Assembly (NCBI GenBank): GCA_949130495.1
Contig: OX422221.1
Location: forward strand, 478,225,159-478,289,158
Origin: Sambucus nigra
Taxonomy: Eukaryota; Streptophyta; Magnoliopsida; Dipsacales; Adoxaceae
Direction of reading: 5' to 3'
DNA: 64,000 bases
Shown here: positions 41,150 to 52,548 of the stretch, piece by piece
Position numbering within the stretch: the stretch's first letter is position 1
How the letters are laid out: each line of letters opens with the position of its first letter
Notes under the pieces: generated by a model
The model's input: only the letters and a program-made list of their open reading frames with translations
The model's database searches: none
What the model was told of the DNA's origin: nothing
Made by a program: the position numbers and the translations under genes

Positions 41150-44100
41150 CCAGACAAAAACTCTAATTATAGGAAGAGAAAGACCAAACCTAAAAGAACA
41201 TTCCTTAGAAGGATTCCTAAACACTTTCCTAAACCAAATGCTCATGTCTTCATAAAACTCAAAATCATGCGCAAAACATTTTTCAACAAAAATCGAATGC
41301 TCGCAAATTTTATCAATTGAGAGCTAATAAGCGCAAAATGAAAACTAGAGCAATTTGGGTTAGAAAAGATGATCTATTACCCCAGATGAAGTGTAACATA
41401 GTTATTACTTCCTTAAAAGCCGAACACACATCGTCTGGTTGGTATTTAGACTCCGGATGTTCTAAGCACATGACTGGGGATGATACAAAACTTTTGAACA
41501 AAACCAGCTTTGCTGGAGGAAAAGTTATTTTTGGTGATAGAGTATCATCTCAGATCATAGGCAAAGGAACTCTCCAAGAAGATGGACTTCATGTTCTTAA
41601 AAATGTTCTTCTAGTTAAAGGTCTTAAGGCCAATCTACTTAGTATCTCGCAATTTTGTGAGTCAAATCATACTTTTACCTTTTCAAAGAACAATTACAAA
41701 ATTTTAAATGAAAAAGGTGAATACATAATTACAGTATTCAGGACTCGTGACAACTATTATACTGTCATGAATAATTCTGAAATCTGTAATGTTGCCAGAA
41801 TGGATGACAACGAGATATGGCATAACAGAATGGGTCACATAAATTACGATAGTCTTAGTAGACTGACCTCTCAATAAATAGTTAAAGGAGTTCCAAAAAT
41901 TAAATCCATTTCTAAGATTTTTTGTGGTTCCTGTCAGGAAGGAAAAATTATTAAAGCTCCTCATAAGAAAGTTAAAGATATCCTTACCTATAATCCTTTG
42001 GATCTCATCCATATGTACCTAATGGGTCCCTCCCAAACTGTTAGTCTCCGTGGACACAGTTACATTCTTGTTATGGTTGATGACTTCACTAGATTTACCT
42101 GGGTAGCCTTCTTAAAACATAAGTCTGACAGTTTTCAAACTTTCTTAAAAATACTTCTTCGGATTGAAAATGAGAAGGACACTCAAGTAAATAGAATTCG
42201 TAGTGATAGAGGTGGAGAATTCAAAGACACCGGTATTATAGAGTACTATGACTATAACGATTACAAACACCGATTTAGTGCTCCTAAGACTCCTCAACAA
42301 AATGGAATAGCCGAAAGAAAGAATCGTACCCTTCAAGAGATGGCACGTGTTATGTTACATGCCAAGAATTTGCCTAAATACTTTTGGGTAGAATCTATTC
42401 GTACTGCGTGTCACATTATCAATAGGGTCTATCTTAGAAAGAATTCCAAACAAAGACCTTACGAACTTTGGTATAAGAAAAAGCCCAATCTTAAGTACCT
42501 TAGAACCTTTGGTAATACTTGTTATGTATGAAAAGATAGGGAACTCTTATCCAAATTTGAGATCCGGGGAGATAAAGCTATCTTTCTAGGATACTCGCCT
42601 AACAGTAGAGCCTATCGTGTTTATAATCTTCGCACTAAAACCTTGATGTAATCCATAAATGTAATTGTGAGTGACACTACTGTAGAGAACAAGATTTGTG
42701 AATCAACTATTGAGGAAGAGCCTACAAATGTTTTAGAAAGTGACTCTCCTGAAATAGATGACTCATTACAAACTGATATACCTGAAGTACCTAACTGGGT
42801 TTCTAAAGATCATCCCATGAATAACTTTGTTGGTAACCCTAGTGAGCCTGTGCGTACAAGATCTAAATTAAGAAATTATGCACATTATGCATGTTTTGTT
42901 TCCCTAGTGGAACCAAATAATGTAAATAAGGAATTGAATGACTCTCACTCGATTTCTTCTATGCAGGAAGAACTTCTTCAATTTGTCATTCATGATGTTT
43001 GGTATCTTGTAGCTAGGCCTGATCACAAAAAGGTTATTGGCACACGTTGGATTTTTAAAAATAAGTCTGATGAAAATGGGATAATCATTAGAAATAAAGC
43101 TAGATTAGTTTCTCAAGGATACTCTCAAATTGAAGGAATAGATTTTAACGAGACCTTTGCTCCTGTTACTCATTTAGAATATGTCCGTCTTCTCTTTGCC
43201 ATAGCTTGCCACTTGCATTTTACACTCTACCAAATGAACGTCAAATATGCATTCCTTAATGGGATATTCAATGAAAAGACCTATGTAGAACAACCAAAAG
43301 GGTTCATTGACCCTCAATATCCAAATCATGTATTTCGTCTTAAAAAGGCTTTGTATGGTCTTAAACAAGCGCCTAGAGCCTGGTATGAGCGTCTTTCCAG
43401 CTTCCTCTTAGATAAAGGTTTTAAAAGAGGTGGAAATGATCAAACCCTATTTGTCAAACATTTTGGCAAACACATCGTTATTGCTCAAGTTTATGTTGAC
43501 GATATTATCTTTGGATCAACTTCTCCCTCAGAAGTAAAATCCTTCTCTGAGATTATGCACAAAGAGTTTCAAATGTCTCTTATGGGGGGGCTGCAATTTT
43601 TCTTAGGTCTTCAAGTCAAACAAAATTCAGAAGGATTATTTGTCTCGCAATCTAAGTACGCTTTAGAGATTGTAAAGAAATTTGGCCTTGAGAGTGCTAA
43701 AGATGCTAAAACACCCATGAGTACTACGGTAAAACTATCTAAAGACGAAACTGGAAAATCTATAGATCCAACTCTATATCGTAGCATAATAGGAACCTTG
43801 CTATACCTTACTGCCTCGCGTCCTGATATAATGTATGTTGTGTGTGTATATGCTCGTTATCAAAATAACCCTAAAGAGAGCCATCTATCTTCAGTTAAAA
43901 GAATCATTAAATATGTAAAAGGCACTCTAAAACTAGGACTTTAGTACACTAGTGACACACCAAGCTCTATAATTGGTTACACTGATGCTGATTGGGCTGG
44001 GTGTACTGATGATAGTAAAAGCACATCACGAGCATGTTATTATATAGGTAATAACTTGGTAGGATGGAGTAGTAAGAAACAAAACTGCACATCACTCTCA

Positions 44101-44436
44101 ACAGCTGAATCTGAATACATAGCCGCCGGAAGCTGTTGTGCTCAATTACTTTGGATTGAACAAATGCTAAGTGATTATGGTATTCAAGAAAAAACAATTG
44201 CATCTCTATTGTGATAATTAAAGTGCGATCGATATCTCTAAAAATCCTATTCAACACTCGCGAACAAAACACATAAAAATAAGACATCACTTTATACGCG
44301 AATTAGTTGAAACTAAGGAATTAGAAATCAATTATATTCCTACTGACTTACAACTCGCAGATATGTTTACCAAAACTTTAGATTACAATCGATTTATTTC
44401 TTTGCGTAAATCTATTGGTATGGTGTGTGCTGATTA
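41150..44436 (+). pseudogene. pol of E5: protease, integrase, RT, RNase H
   Basis: After a frame change near 41150-41316 the pol frame reads protease WYLDSGCSKHMTGD (about 41440), then integrase. The integrase has the pre-integrase box WHNRMGHINYDSL (about 41818), first acidic residue in MVDDFTRF, SDRGGEF (about 42205) and QQNGIAERKNRT (about 42300). RT follows: WIFKNKSDENG, RLVSQGYSQIEGIDF and catalytic YVDDIIFGS (about 43491). RNase H: ADWAGCTDDSKSTSR and STAESEYIA (about 43990-44120). Stops occur at 41875, 42529, 42649 and 43942. A frameshift near 44205 plus another stop precede the end LADMFTKTLD (about 44360). Core catalytic motifs of protease, RT and RNase H are still intact. Confidence 0.9.
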
Positions 44437-44732
44437 ATCTCTTCGATCTCTCTATTTTTTTTCCCTTTGTCTATTTGAGACAAAATGGGGGAGAAATTTG
44501 AGTCTAATGAATTTCACATATGCTAAACAACTTGATCTTAGTGATGCATTGCAGGATTCTTTACAGTTAGTCTCAACAGTTGTAATAGGGTATTCAATTG
44601 TAAATACTTGAGTTATGGACTTTAGCTTTCTAGTAAATGGGTAGATAGAACTTTTTAGGAATAGGTTTCCTTTTTTTCTTTGTTTCCCTACGAGTTCTAG
44701 ATGACTCAAAGGAGATTTTGTCTCATATTTCC

Positions 44733-44744
44733 AAAGGGGGAGAT
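44733..44744 (+). promoter_or_regulatory. polypurine tract of E5
   Basis: AAAGGGGGAGAT directly before the 3' LTR. A second tract, AAAATGGGGGAGAA at 44482-44495, lies about 260 bp upstream in a TTTGTCTATTTGAGAC context, as in E4 and E7. Confidence 0.88.
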
Positions 44745-46792
44745 TGAAGAACCTTATACTCTTGACTCACTTGAGTCTATATTGTAGAAGTGTTCATCTA
44801 GTTTGGAAATTGTGACAAAATTGTGTCTATCCTAGAATCCAAAGAACCCCAGAGCTTGCCTTGCTGTTTCATCCTTCTTGATTGAGTAATCTAGACCATA
44901 TTACCAACACTCACACACAATAGAATTTATCTCATACATTTCATATTGCATATAATTGTGTGTACATATGTTGGGTGTGTTTAAATCCCTAATATTTCTT
45001 TTTAAATATTTTTTGGGATTTTATAAAAATTTAAAATAAGTTTTTATTAATTAAAACTTATTTTTAAAAGTTTTTGGGATCAATCTGCAATTTAGTATTG
45101 ATGGTTATATTGGATTAAAGTTACCTTGGGTAGAATCCGAAAGCGATAGAGACTTCAGGATGTATTTTTAACTATTTTAGACGCGCGTTTGATATCTTAT
45201 TATTGGCCAACATTTGTTGTCTTCTGATAGGTGGAGAGTGTGTTTCTTTATAGAGAAGAAATCAACGTCTGTTTACAACCCTTGGATCGTTTGTTATCAA
45301 CGATCTGCATGTGCTCTTTCATAATCCTTGTGAATCCCAGAAGAACCAATCAGGAGAGTTTTAATCGCCGCATATCGTGAACCCTTGGATTAAAGTCAAT
45401 CAACCTTGACTCAATCTGAACCCTTTATTTTGAACCTTATTCTCAAATCTTCGCAGCCTGCTATAAAAGGACCCCTTCACTCAGCCTTCTGAGACTTTTG
45501 ACATTTCGTCCTCTTGAGAGAAAAAAGAGAGAGTAGAGAGAGAAAGAGAGAAACCAAAACGAGAGATAAAGAGAGAAACCAGAAAGAGAGAGAAAGAGTT
45601 AGAAACCCAAACCCTAACCCTAAATCGTCAAAACCATTTCAAACCTAAACTTCTTTTCAACTCCTGTATATCCCAAACACAACCTTGAGTGTTTGAGTGT
45701 TTGAGAGTTGGTTTGTTTAGTTGGTTTGTGGCTGTAACCTCTTCGTTCTTTAGATCTTGTGTCCAACTTAAACATTTTTTCTTTGATCTATTTTCTGCTT
45801 TATAGAAATTTCAGATCTGAGTACTTCATGTTACATTACACTTAGATTTACATATTTTGTTTCTCAGCTTGAGAAATATATTGTTGATTATTTTCTGTAA
45901 ATGTTTTTAACTTTAAAATCAACAATAATGTTTTCTGTTTCTAGTTCTCTTGAAACAAGACCTTTGACCTAGTTTGAAATCGCACTTGGAGATTTTCAAT
46001 CTCAAAAATATTTTCAAAACCCGAGATTGATTAAGATCTTGATATGTCTTCTGAGCAAGATAGCCGTGGATTATGGGATTGTTATAAATGTCAAATAAGG
46101 TTAAGTTTTGTGATAAGAGAGAAAAAGAAAAAACACAACATATAGTCTTATGTGTAATTTGTTAGGACTGGTTGTATAAAATAAGTTTGTGTGTGTGTGT
46201 GTGTGTATGTGTGTGTGTGTGCATCCATGTGTTAGAAAGCACATCCACAAACCCTTTCACCCTACCACACTAAAAGTGTTGGTAATAAGATCTTGAGAAT
46301 AAGAGTCGACGTAAAGAACTTTAACAAATTGGAAGTTAGCAAACTGGGAGAACAACATCAACAATCAGAACTGCATAAAAGTTATAAAGACACCAGAGGG
46401 TACATTCCTAAACTTATATAGGTCTGAGTTCTATGCATGTTTGTTATATTGTTTGTAACTGTTAAATTTGTTTTAGTGGATTTTTTCTGTTTACTCCGTA
46501 GAGGGAGTCGTGGATGTTTCCTCAGTTGGGTGAGGTTTTACCAAGTAAAAAATCTTGATTCATAATCTTTCTACATCTCCTCATCTCATTCTTGGTTGTG
46601 CTGAGTTTAAAAATTTTAAACTGCTTTATTAAACCTGTTAATCAAATCTTGAAGAGATCTCGTACATACTTTTGTTAAACACATCTTGTGTTCAATTAGT
46701 TTTGATTTTAAAGAAAAGAGTTTCTTCAAAAAACTATTCGGAGTTACTTAAATAGTTTAATTTTATTAAACGACTTTAGTAACAGATTTTCA
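44745..46792 (+). repeat. 3' LTR of E5
   Basis: 2,048 bp, TGAAGAACC...TTTTCA, collinear with the 5' LTR with scattered substitutions and small indels, including a longer GA-rich tract and a split (TG)n at about 46188-46222. TATAAAA at 45462-45468. TGCTT follows. Confidence 0.92.
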
Positions 46793-47929
46793 TGCTTTGT
46801 TAACTTCTTTTTATGTTATGAGTAAACGAGTGGCTTTGGATATTTGCTAATGAGACTATCAGAGTATTTGGAAAAATATATTATTAACATTAATTTTTTT
46901 ATTTAAGTTGCATTGATTTAGGTTGGCAGACACAATATTGGATGTGTTGATTGTATAGATAATAGTTTTACTTATCTGAACTCTATTATAGTTGAACAAA
47001 AAAATGAGTTGTTGGGTATATTAAGATTGTAATTGAAAAATGTTGAAATGTGTCCAAATAGGTTATATATTATTTTATAATAGTATTTTATTCATGATTA
47101 TAAAGAATGCATGTTGGAATGGATGTAAACCATGGAATGGATATTATTTTTTTAAAATATTTTTACTTAAGGTTTCACAAAATGTCCCAAGCAATATGTT
47201 AAATTTTAAATTAAACTCTATGGAAGGATTTTACCATCCCTATTACTTTGGTGCCAAAATATTTATAGCCCACCCTATTTTAGGATGGCCAATGGTTGTC
47301 CGAAAAACCTTTATTAAGGACAATTTCCTTGTCATCTCAAAATAGTTTTATTAAAAATGAGCTTTTGATACGACTTTGTTACCATCTCAAAAACCATTTT
47401 AGGGTGTTTATTATCGTCATAATTATTATTTAAAATAGATACCCAATGAAACCCCCTTGACCAGTCCCAAATATTATTTTTGGCGATTTAAATATCTTTT
47501 GGGATGAAGTTTAGCCCTCCAAATAAATAGTTATTTTGTTGTGCAACCTATCTCCCGGAATACCTCGAACAAACTCCCACCATTCCTCATTCAAGCTTGA
47601 GTCTTGTGCTCTATCTTTCAAGAGACTAAGTCCACTCAGAAATATGTGTGTCAATATATTTAAGGATCCCACAAAAAAAAGAGGAAAAACACCACAAACT
47701 AAAGCCCAACTCCCCAAACAAATCATGCACTAGGTATCTACACACTATTACAATGACCACGATTTATTTGTTTCTGACACAATCATCGAAAATCTTCAAC
47801 TTGAAACAAAATGATCACGGGGCTTAATACATGTTGTCACCTGGTGCCATGTCCATTAGAGATCTTCTATGTAGTTAAATGATTCAAGTGTCGTGAAGTT
47901 AAAGCCTTCAAAATAACCCTATAAAAAAA
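46793..47929. other. no recognisable gene
   Basis: A/T-rich flank of E5. Frames are short and no motif was recognised. CACCCTATTTTAGGATGG near 47272 faintly recalls the tandem units that follow, so a worn upstream unit is possible. The first five bases (TGCTT) are the right E5 target duplication. Confidence 0.45.
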
Positions 47930-49657
47930 GACCCTGCCCTATTGGGAACAGTGACCCAAAATGCAACATTTATTAGGTTTTCTAACATTCTCCTTTCCTG
48001 AGCCCTCTTTCGAGCATCCTATGTCTTATTCTAACTTTTTAATAAATTGACTACTAGAAACCAAAAAGGTGTCTTACCTTTATAAAATTTTGCGAAACAA
48101 AGCTCTTTAGTCAAACCCGTGCAAGGCAGTACGACCCTTGTGGGGACATTCCCCCACCAAAGAATTGCTCCAGCCTAGGGAAATTTTTTGATGTCTTGGA
48201 GATGTGATTGGTAAATGCCAATGACACGGACCCACATTACTTAGGAAATGGGTCTTTGCTAGCGGCATTGACGAATCACATCTCCAAGACATCAAACTTC
48301 TGATGTCTCAGAGACATCAAACTTTTTTCCAAGGATAAGCATTTGAGGAAATTTTAAAACTATTGATTAAAAAGCGTTTGGACCTAAAAACACCTCTATT
48401 GTTATACTACTATAACCTGACCGCCATAGGGGACTGAGTATGAATTTTACGATGTTTATATTTAAAATTATACTCCTCCCCTATCGTTTCTCATCATTGA
48501 GATAGTCATTATGTTCTCGTCCTAAAAATAACTAATTAAAACCGATAAAAGTAAATACCACATGAAAACATGATTTTTCCTACATTTGAAATCATTCTCA
48601 GGAATGTGTTAGTGACTAAGGTTACTCCGAACTCTTTGGAAAAGTCAAATTAAAAAGTAAGAATAATCCTCACCACTTATTCGAACAAACATTCCCTCCT
48701 TAACGGAAGAACCCTCAAAGTTGTGTTTTCTTTAAATACATATAAAAGTCCACTATTGATTGTGTACTGACATGGAAATATAGTGTTCTAGTTTGTTATA
48801 GAAATTTTATACAAAGAACTAGGATCCCTAAAGGCCATGACGTTTTATTTTTCATACTTAGTATCCCAAAGTCCACATACATAAATACACCCCACCCTAT
48901 TTTGAAAAGGTTCCCAAAACCCAACATTGATGGTACATGTCTCGATAAGCTGAAGAAAAGTTTCGACTTTCCAACAAAGTGACTTTCCAACAAAGTGACT
49001 TACCTCCGTGAAAATCTGTAAACATATCGATCCAGTAAATAAACTTTATCTCATGGTACCACCGTCCATGTTCAATCCCACCTAAAGCTCAGCTCGCACT
49101 CCGAGGGATACCATTTCAAGGAAATTCTAAACCTACAGATTAAATGTTTTTGGGACCTAAAATACCTCTACTGGTATAATACTATAATCCATCACCCTCA
49201 AGAGCACTGTGTATCCAATTTACAGTGTTTATATTTGAAAGCCTGATCATCCTCCAACATATATTATCATTGAGCTACTAATTATGTTCTCACCCTAAAA
49301 GAAAAAAATTAAAATTGATAAAAGTAAATTCTACATGATAACAAACTTTTTCTTACATTTCAAATCATTTTCAGAAAAGTGTTAATTTCTAGGTTTACTT
49401 CGAACTCTTTGAGAAAGTCAAAATTCGGAATAATCCTCCCCACTTATCCAAGGAAACGTTATCATCTCAATAGTGGCACCTACAAACTTTTGATTTCCTG
49501 AAAGACTTATCAAACATTCTTTTAGATTATGTACTTTTAGACAAACGGATATAGTATTCTAGTTTCGAATATAAATGATATACGAAGAACTAGGCTCCCT
49601 AAATACCATAACTTTGTACTGTTCATAATTAGTATCCCAAACCCCATACATGTAAAT
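47930..49657. repeat. two degenerate ~770-bp tandem units
   Basis: Two direct units. GGACCTAAAAACACCTCTATTG near 48371 recurs near 49154, CATTGAGATAGTCATTATGTTCTC near 48494 recurs near 49265, and AACTAGGATCCCTAAA near 48820 recurs near 49590, each about 770 bp apart. Before the foldback insert at about 48187-48318 the spacing is about 925-960, so the insert accounts for the difference. The right unit is cut by E6 at 49658. No coding sequence was recognised. Confidence 0.7.
48187..48318. mobile_element. small foldback element inside the 770-bp repeat
   Basis: Arms 48187-48219 and 48264-48296 (GATGTCTTGGAGATGTGATT and its complement) are about 33-base inverted repeats, followed by a short palindrome GATGTCTCAGAGACATC at 48302-48318. 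The neighbouring unit lacks this stretch, which supports insertion. The exact ends are uncertain by tens of bases. Confidence 0.65.
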
Positions 49658-50675
49658 TGTAAGGACATTTTTGTCCATTAACAATTTATTATGTCGCACA
49701 CCGTTACACCGTTGAAGAAATTCAATATTCATACATTCATCAACGGATCCGAATATCAAAAGAAGAAGAGGAATCAAAGGCTGAAAACCAGACCGGTCCG
49801 CCTCGATACCGGACCGATTTGCCACCGGACTGGTCCGCCCATCAACCGGACCGATCCGCTTGCTGCAGATCCAGTATACCCCAGACCGATTGTGAACCGA
49901 TGAAGCCTGAAATAAAGAACCGATCCGGTCACAACCGGACCGATCCGCCACAGAATAAAAGAACCGATCCGGTCATCCGGACCGATCCGCCCCCAAACCG
50001 GACCGGTCCGCCAGGGATAAACTTCGCCAGATCCTGCGGAGATTTTTTAGGCTCAAAGTTTTCTTATTTAAAGCCAACTTCGGGGAGTTATTTTTTAAGA
50101 CTTTTCAAGACGAATTTCAGAGTCCTAAATACTCTAAGTCTTCACCTATTGAGCCCAAGACTCTAGGTTTTTTTATTCACACAATTGCCAATCCTTTGTG
50201 AATCTTTTTGGTAACCCAAGAACACAACTTTTTAATTTGTTCAAACCTCTGTGGAGAGATATTTGCAACCGAGGGTTGCGTGTCACTGCTGAGGGAGTCT
50301 CTACAAAGTTTTATGGTTGCGTGTCATTGAGGAGTGTTGCGGTTCTTCCTTTGTTGGACTGAGGTTCATGTGGGTTCGCTACGTGTGGATTCATTGCTGA
50401 CGACACCGACCGACGCCTGCGGGTATTCGTGTGTCACTGTATTTCATTGTAATCCGTGTAAGTTGCGATTTACTTATTATAGTGAAATAAAAGGTTTTGC
50501 CCTGCGGAGATTTTTCCTTAAACTTGTTTCGCATATTTGTTTATGGGATTGACACACGCACCGTAGATGGATGTTTAGGGGCTGAATTTATTTGATTTAA
50601 AAGTAGACTCTAATTAAATACGGGTTACTTGAAAACTTGCGAATTTAATTTAAATCGATATTACAAGCGTTCTCA
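49658..50675 (+). repeat. 5' LTR of E6
   Basis: 1,018 bp, TGTAAGGACATTTTTGTCC...GTTCTCA. TATA-like TATTTAAA at 50065-50072, 55 bp after the palindrome array. Confidence 0.88.
49791..50010. repeat. CCGGACCGATCCGG palindrome array in E6 LTR
   Basis: About ten copies or variants (CCGGACCGATCCG, AACCGATCCGG, CCGGACCGGTCCG) in 220 bp, in the same LTR position as in E4, although sequence between copies differs. Confidence 0.9.
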
Positions 50676-50678
50676 AAT

Positions 50679-50690
50679 TGGTATCAGAGC
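50679..50690 (+). promoter_or_regulatory. primer binding site of E6
   Basis: TGGTATCAGAGC three bases after the LTR end; initiator tRNA-Met type. Confidence 0.92.
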
Positions 50691-50789
50691 GAGTTGCGCT
50701 AATTTATTGCGTATTCCTATTTTCTGCAAAATCGTGGGATATTGATTTTTTTTGAAAAACCAGTTTTGTGAAAATTCTCATTTTTTCTT

Positions 50790-51270
50790 ATGGAGCACTT
50801 ATATAATCAGATGCCTATTTTTGACGGGTCTAATTATGCCTATTGGAAAGCTCGTATGAAATCGATTTTAAAATCTATTGACGAGCGTGTTTGGTTGCTT
50901 TGCGAAAATGGTTGGACTCCTCCCACGGTCACTGTTAATAACATCACCACTTTAAAACCCGTGTCAGCCTGGACTGAAGATGATTATAAATTATCCAATT
51001 TTAATTCCTGTGGTCTGAGTGCTATTTCTGGAGCTGTCTCTCCTGATGAGTTTCGCCGAATTATGACGTGCACCACGTCTAAAGAGGCTTGGGATGTTTT
51101 GAAATTGACACATGAGATTACGAACGCGGTTAAAGAGTCAAAATTACAAAATTTGGCCACCCAATTTGAGACTATCACCATGTCTGAGTCCGAATACTTT
51201 GATGATTTTTATGCACGTTTGTCGGACATTGTTAACACATGTTTTAATTTGGGTGAGGTGATTGATAACA
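50790..51270 (+). pseudogene. truncated gag of E6
   Basis: ATG at 50790; open for 160 codons. Strong match to the first 160 residues of E4 gag (MPIFDGSNYAYWKARMKS; TSKEAWDVLKLTHEI; NLATQFETITMSES). It stops after GEVIDN, where the sequence changes to E7 LTR with filler DNA. The last two codons of the open frame (to 51278) belong to the filler. Confidence 0.88.
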
Positions 51271-51699
51271 TGGCCTAACATGGCCTAAGATCGCGTTCGT
51301 ATCGAAATTATCTAGAACATGGCCTAAGATCTCGTTAGATAGGTCATTCGAAAGACCTCATTCGAACGAGAAGTTGTTCAAACCAGTTTTCAAACGAGAT
51401 TTTTTTTTTCATTCTGTCTCTTCGTTAGAAGTCTCGTTCGAACGAGATTTCTAACGAAAAAAATAGCGGGAATAGTTTTAAGCCAGTTTTTTCCACTTTT
51501 CCACTACTTTGCTCCACTTCCTTTTTGACATACTTCTTAAGTGCGGGAACTAACTTTTTTAAGACAAATTTTTCACATTTATAAGAGTCATTAGAGCAAA
51601 ATACTTTGAAGAAAAAGTTCATTTCTTTGTGTTAAGTTTTATGGAGTAAATTCCTTTCAAAACACAGATACACCCATATGTTTGTCTACATCCAAGTTT

Positions 51700-51757
<58 letters not shown>

Positions 51758-52483
51758 CTTGGAGTGTTTGGCACCGATTTTCTCTACACCATTGAAGAAG
51801 AGAGTTTGAGCTTTCTTTTCAACTCATAAAGGAGAAAAGCTTTGTTTGATGTGGCATTCCCACTCGAAGAAAGGCTTCATTGAGGGTTGACGGTTGTCCA
51901 AAAATCTCATTGGTGGATTCAAGATTCCGGTGGAGTTTCGGAGTTGTCGACTAGGCGGAGGTATTTACAAGAAGACGCGTCGAGGCTTGAAAGGAGTCGA
52001 GTCGAGGAAGTAAGTCATCTGTCTTGTAATTATAAAACCATACTTAGTGGACTTAAGGCTAGTACCGTCCGAGTTTTTTACCATTTGGGTTTTCCTCATA
52101 CATCCGGCGTAGTGCGATTGAGATTTATTTTATCTTGCTATATCACCTAGATGCATGCTTAGGACTAAAAGATAAAATTCATTCAAAATCATAATCTAGT
52201 TAATTTGGTGCAAATTTAATGTTTGGGTATGTTCAATTTAATTCAAGTGCAAAATTACTTTATCTTGATAACATGTAAGTTTAACTTGAATTGGATTAAT
52301 GTGTGTTTGAGTTGAAATGAAAATTGTGTGTGTAGTTTTAATTTCACTTTTAGTTTAGTTTTATTTTATTTCATAAGTTGGTTTGTTCTCTTTAAGAAAA
52401 AATTTTAAATAACTTTTGGAAAATTAAAATTTGAACCATTTCATTATATTTGAATTTAAAAATTGGGGGCTTCCGCAATTTCA
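51271..52483 (+). repeat. 5' LTR of E7, 5'-truncated
   Basis: Matches the 3' LTR from about 51290 (TATCGAAATTAT) onward. Palindromes lie at 51331-51375 and 51422-51455, including the 26-base segment shared with E3 (51422-51447). A (TA)n run of about 50 bases at 51703-51757 is only about 12 bases in the 3' LTR. Ends TTTCA before the PBS. Confidence 0.75.
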
Positions 52484-52486
52484 AAT

Positions 52487-52499
52487 TGGTATCATAGCC
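52487..52499 (+). promoter_or_regulatory. primer-binding-site-like sequence of E7
   Basis: TGGTATCATAGCC, one base different from TGGTATCAGAGC, three bases after the LTR end. Confidence 0.75.
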
Positions 52500-52548
52500 A
52501 AAAATGACAAATTACATCGTTAAGATCCTTTAAATATTTTTGGCTAAA

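Larger units (their letters stand above)
36844..46792 (+). mobile_element. E5: Ty1/copia sirevirus, full length but mutated
   Basis: 9,949 bp with LTRs of 2,034 and 2,048 bp, a TSD (TGCTT), PBS, gag, protease, integrase, RT, RNase H and PPT in copia order. Long LTRs, a large gag with coiled coils and a purine tract repeated upstream of the 3' LTR fit the Sirevirus (SIRE/Maximus) lineage. Only 308 bp separate RNase H from the 3' LTR, so no env-like frame is present. LTRs differ by a few percent. Gag and pol carry several stops and at least two frameshifts, so it is no longer autonomous. Confidence 0.93.
49658..51270 (+). mobile_element. E6: 5' part of an E4-like element
   Basis: 5' LTR (49658-50675), PBS, leader and the first part of gag are present; then the sequence switches to E7 LTR at about 51271. 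The LTR has the same termini, palindrome type and TATA context as E4 but is well diverged, so it is a separate subfamily. No 3' half is in the window. Confidence 0.88.

Noticed and set aside
44437..44744. Possible env-like gene of the sirevirus E5
   Set aside because: Only 308 bp separate RNase H from the 3' LTR and contain no open frame of note.
46793..47929. Possible host gene between E5 and the 770-bp repeat
   Set aside because: Frames are under about 100 codons, with no domain, no codon-usage support and no splice pattern.
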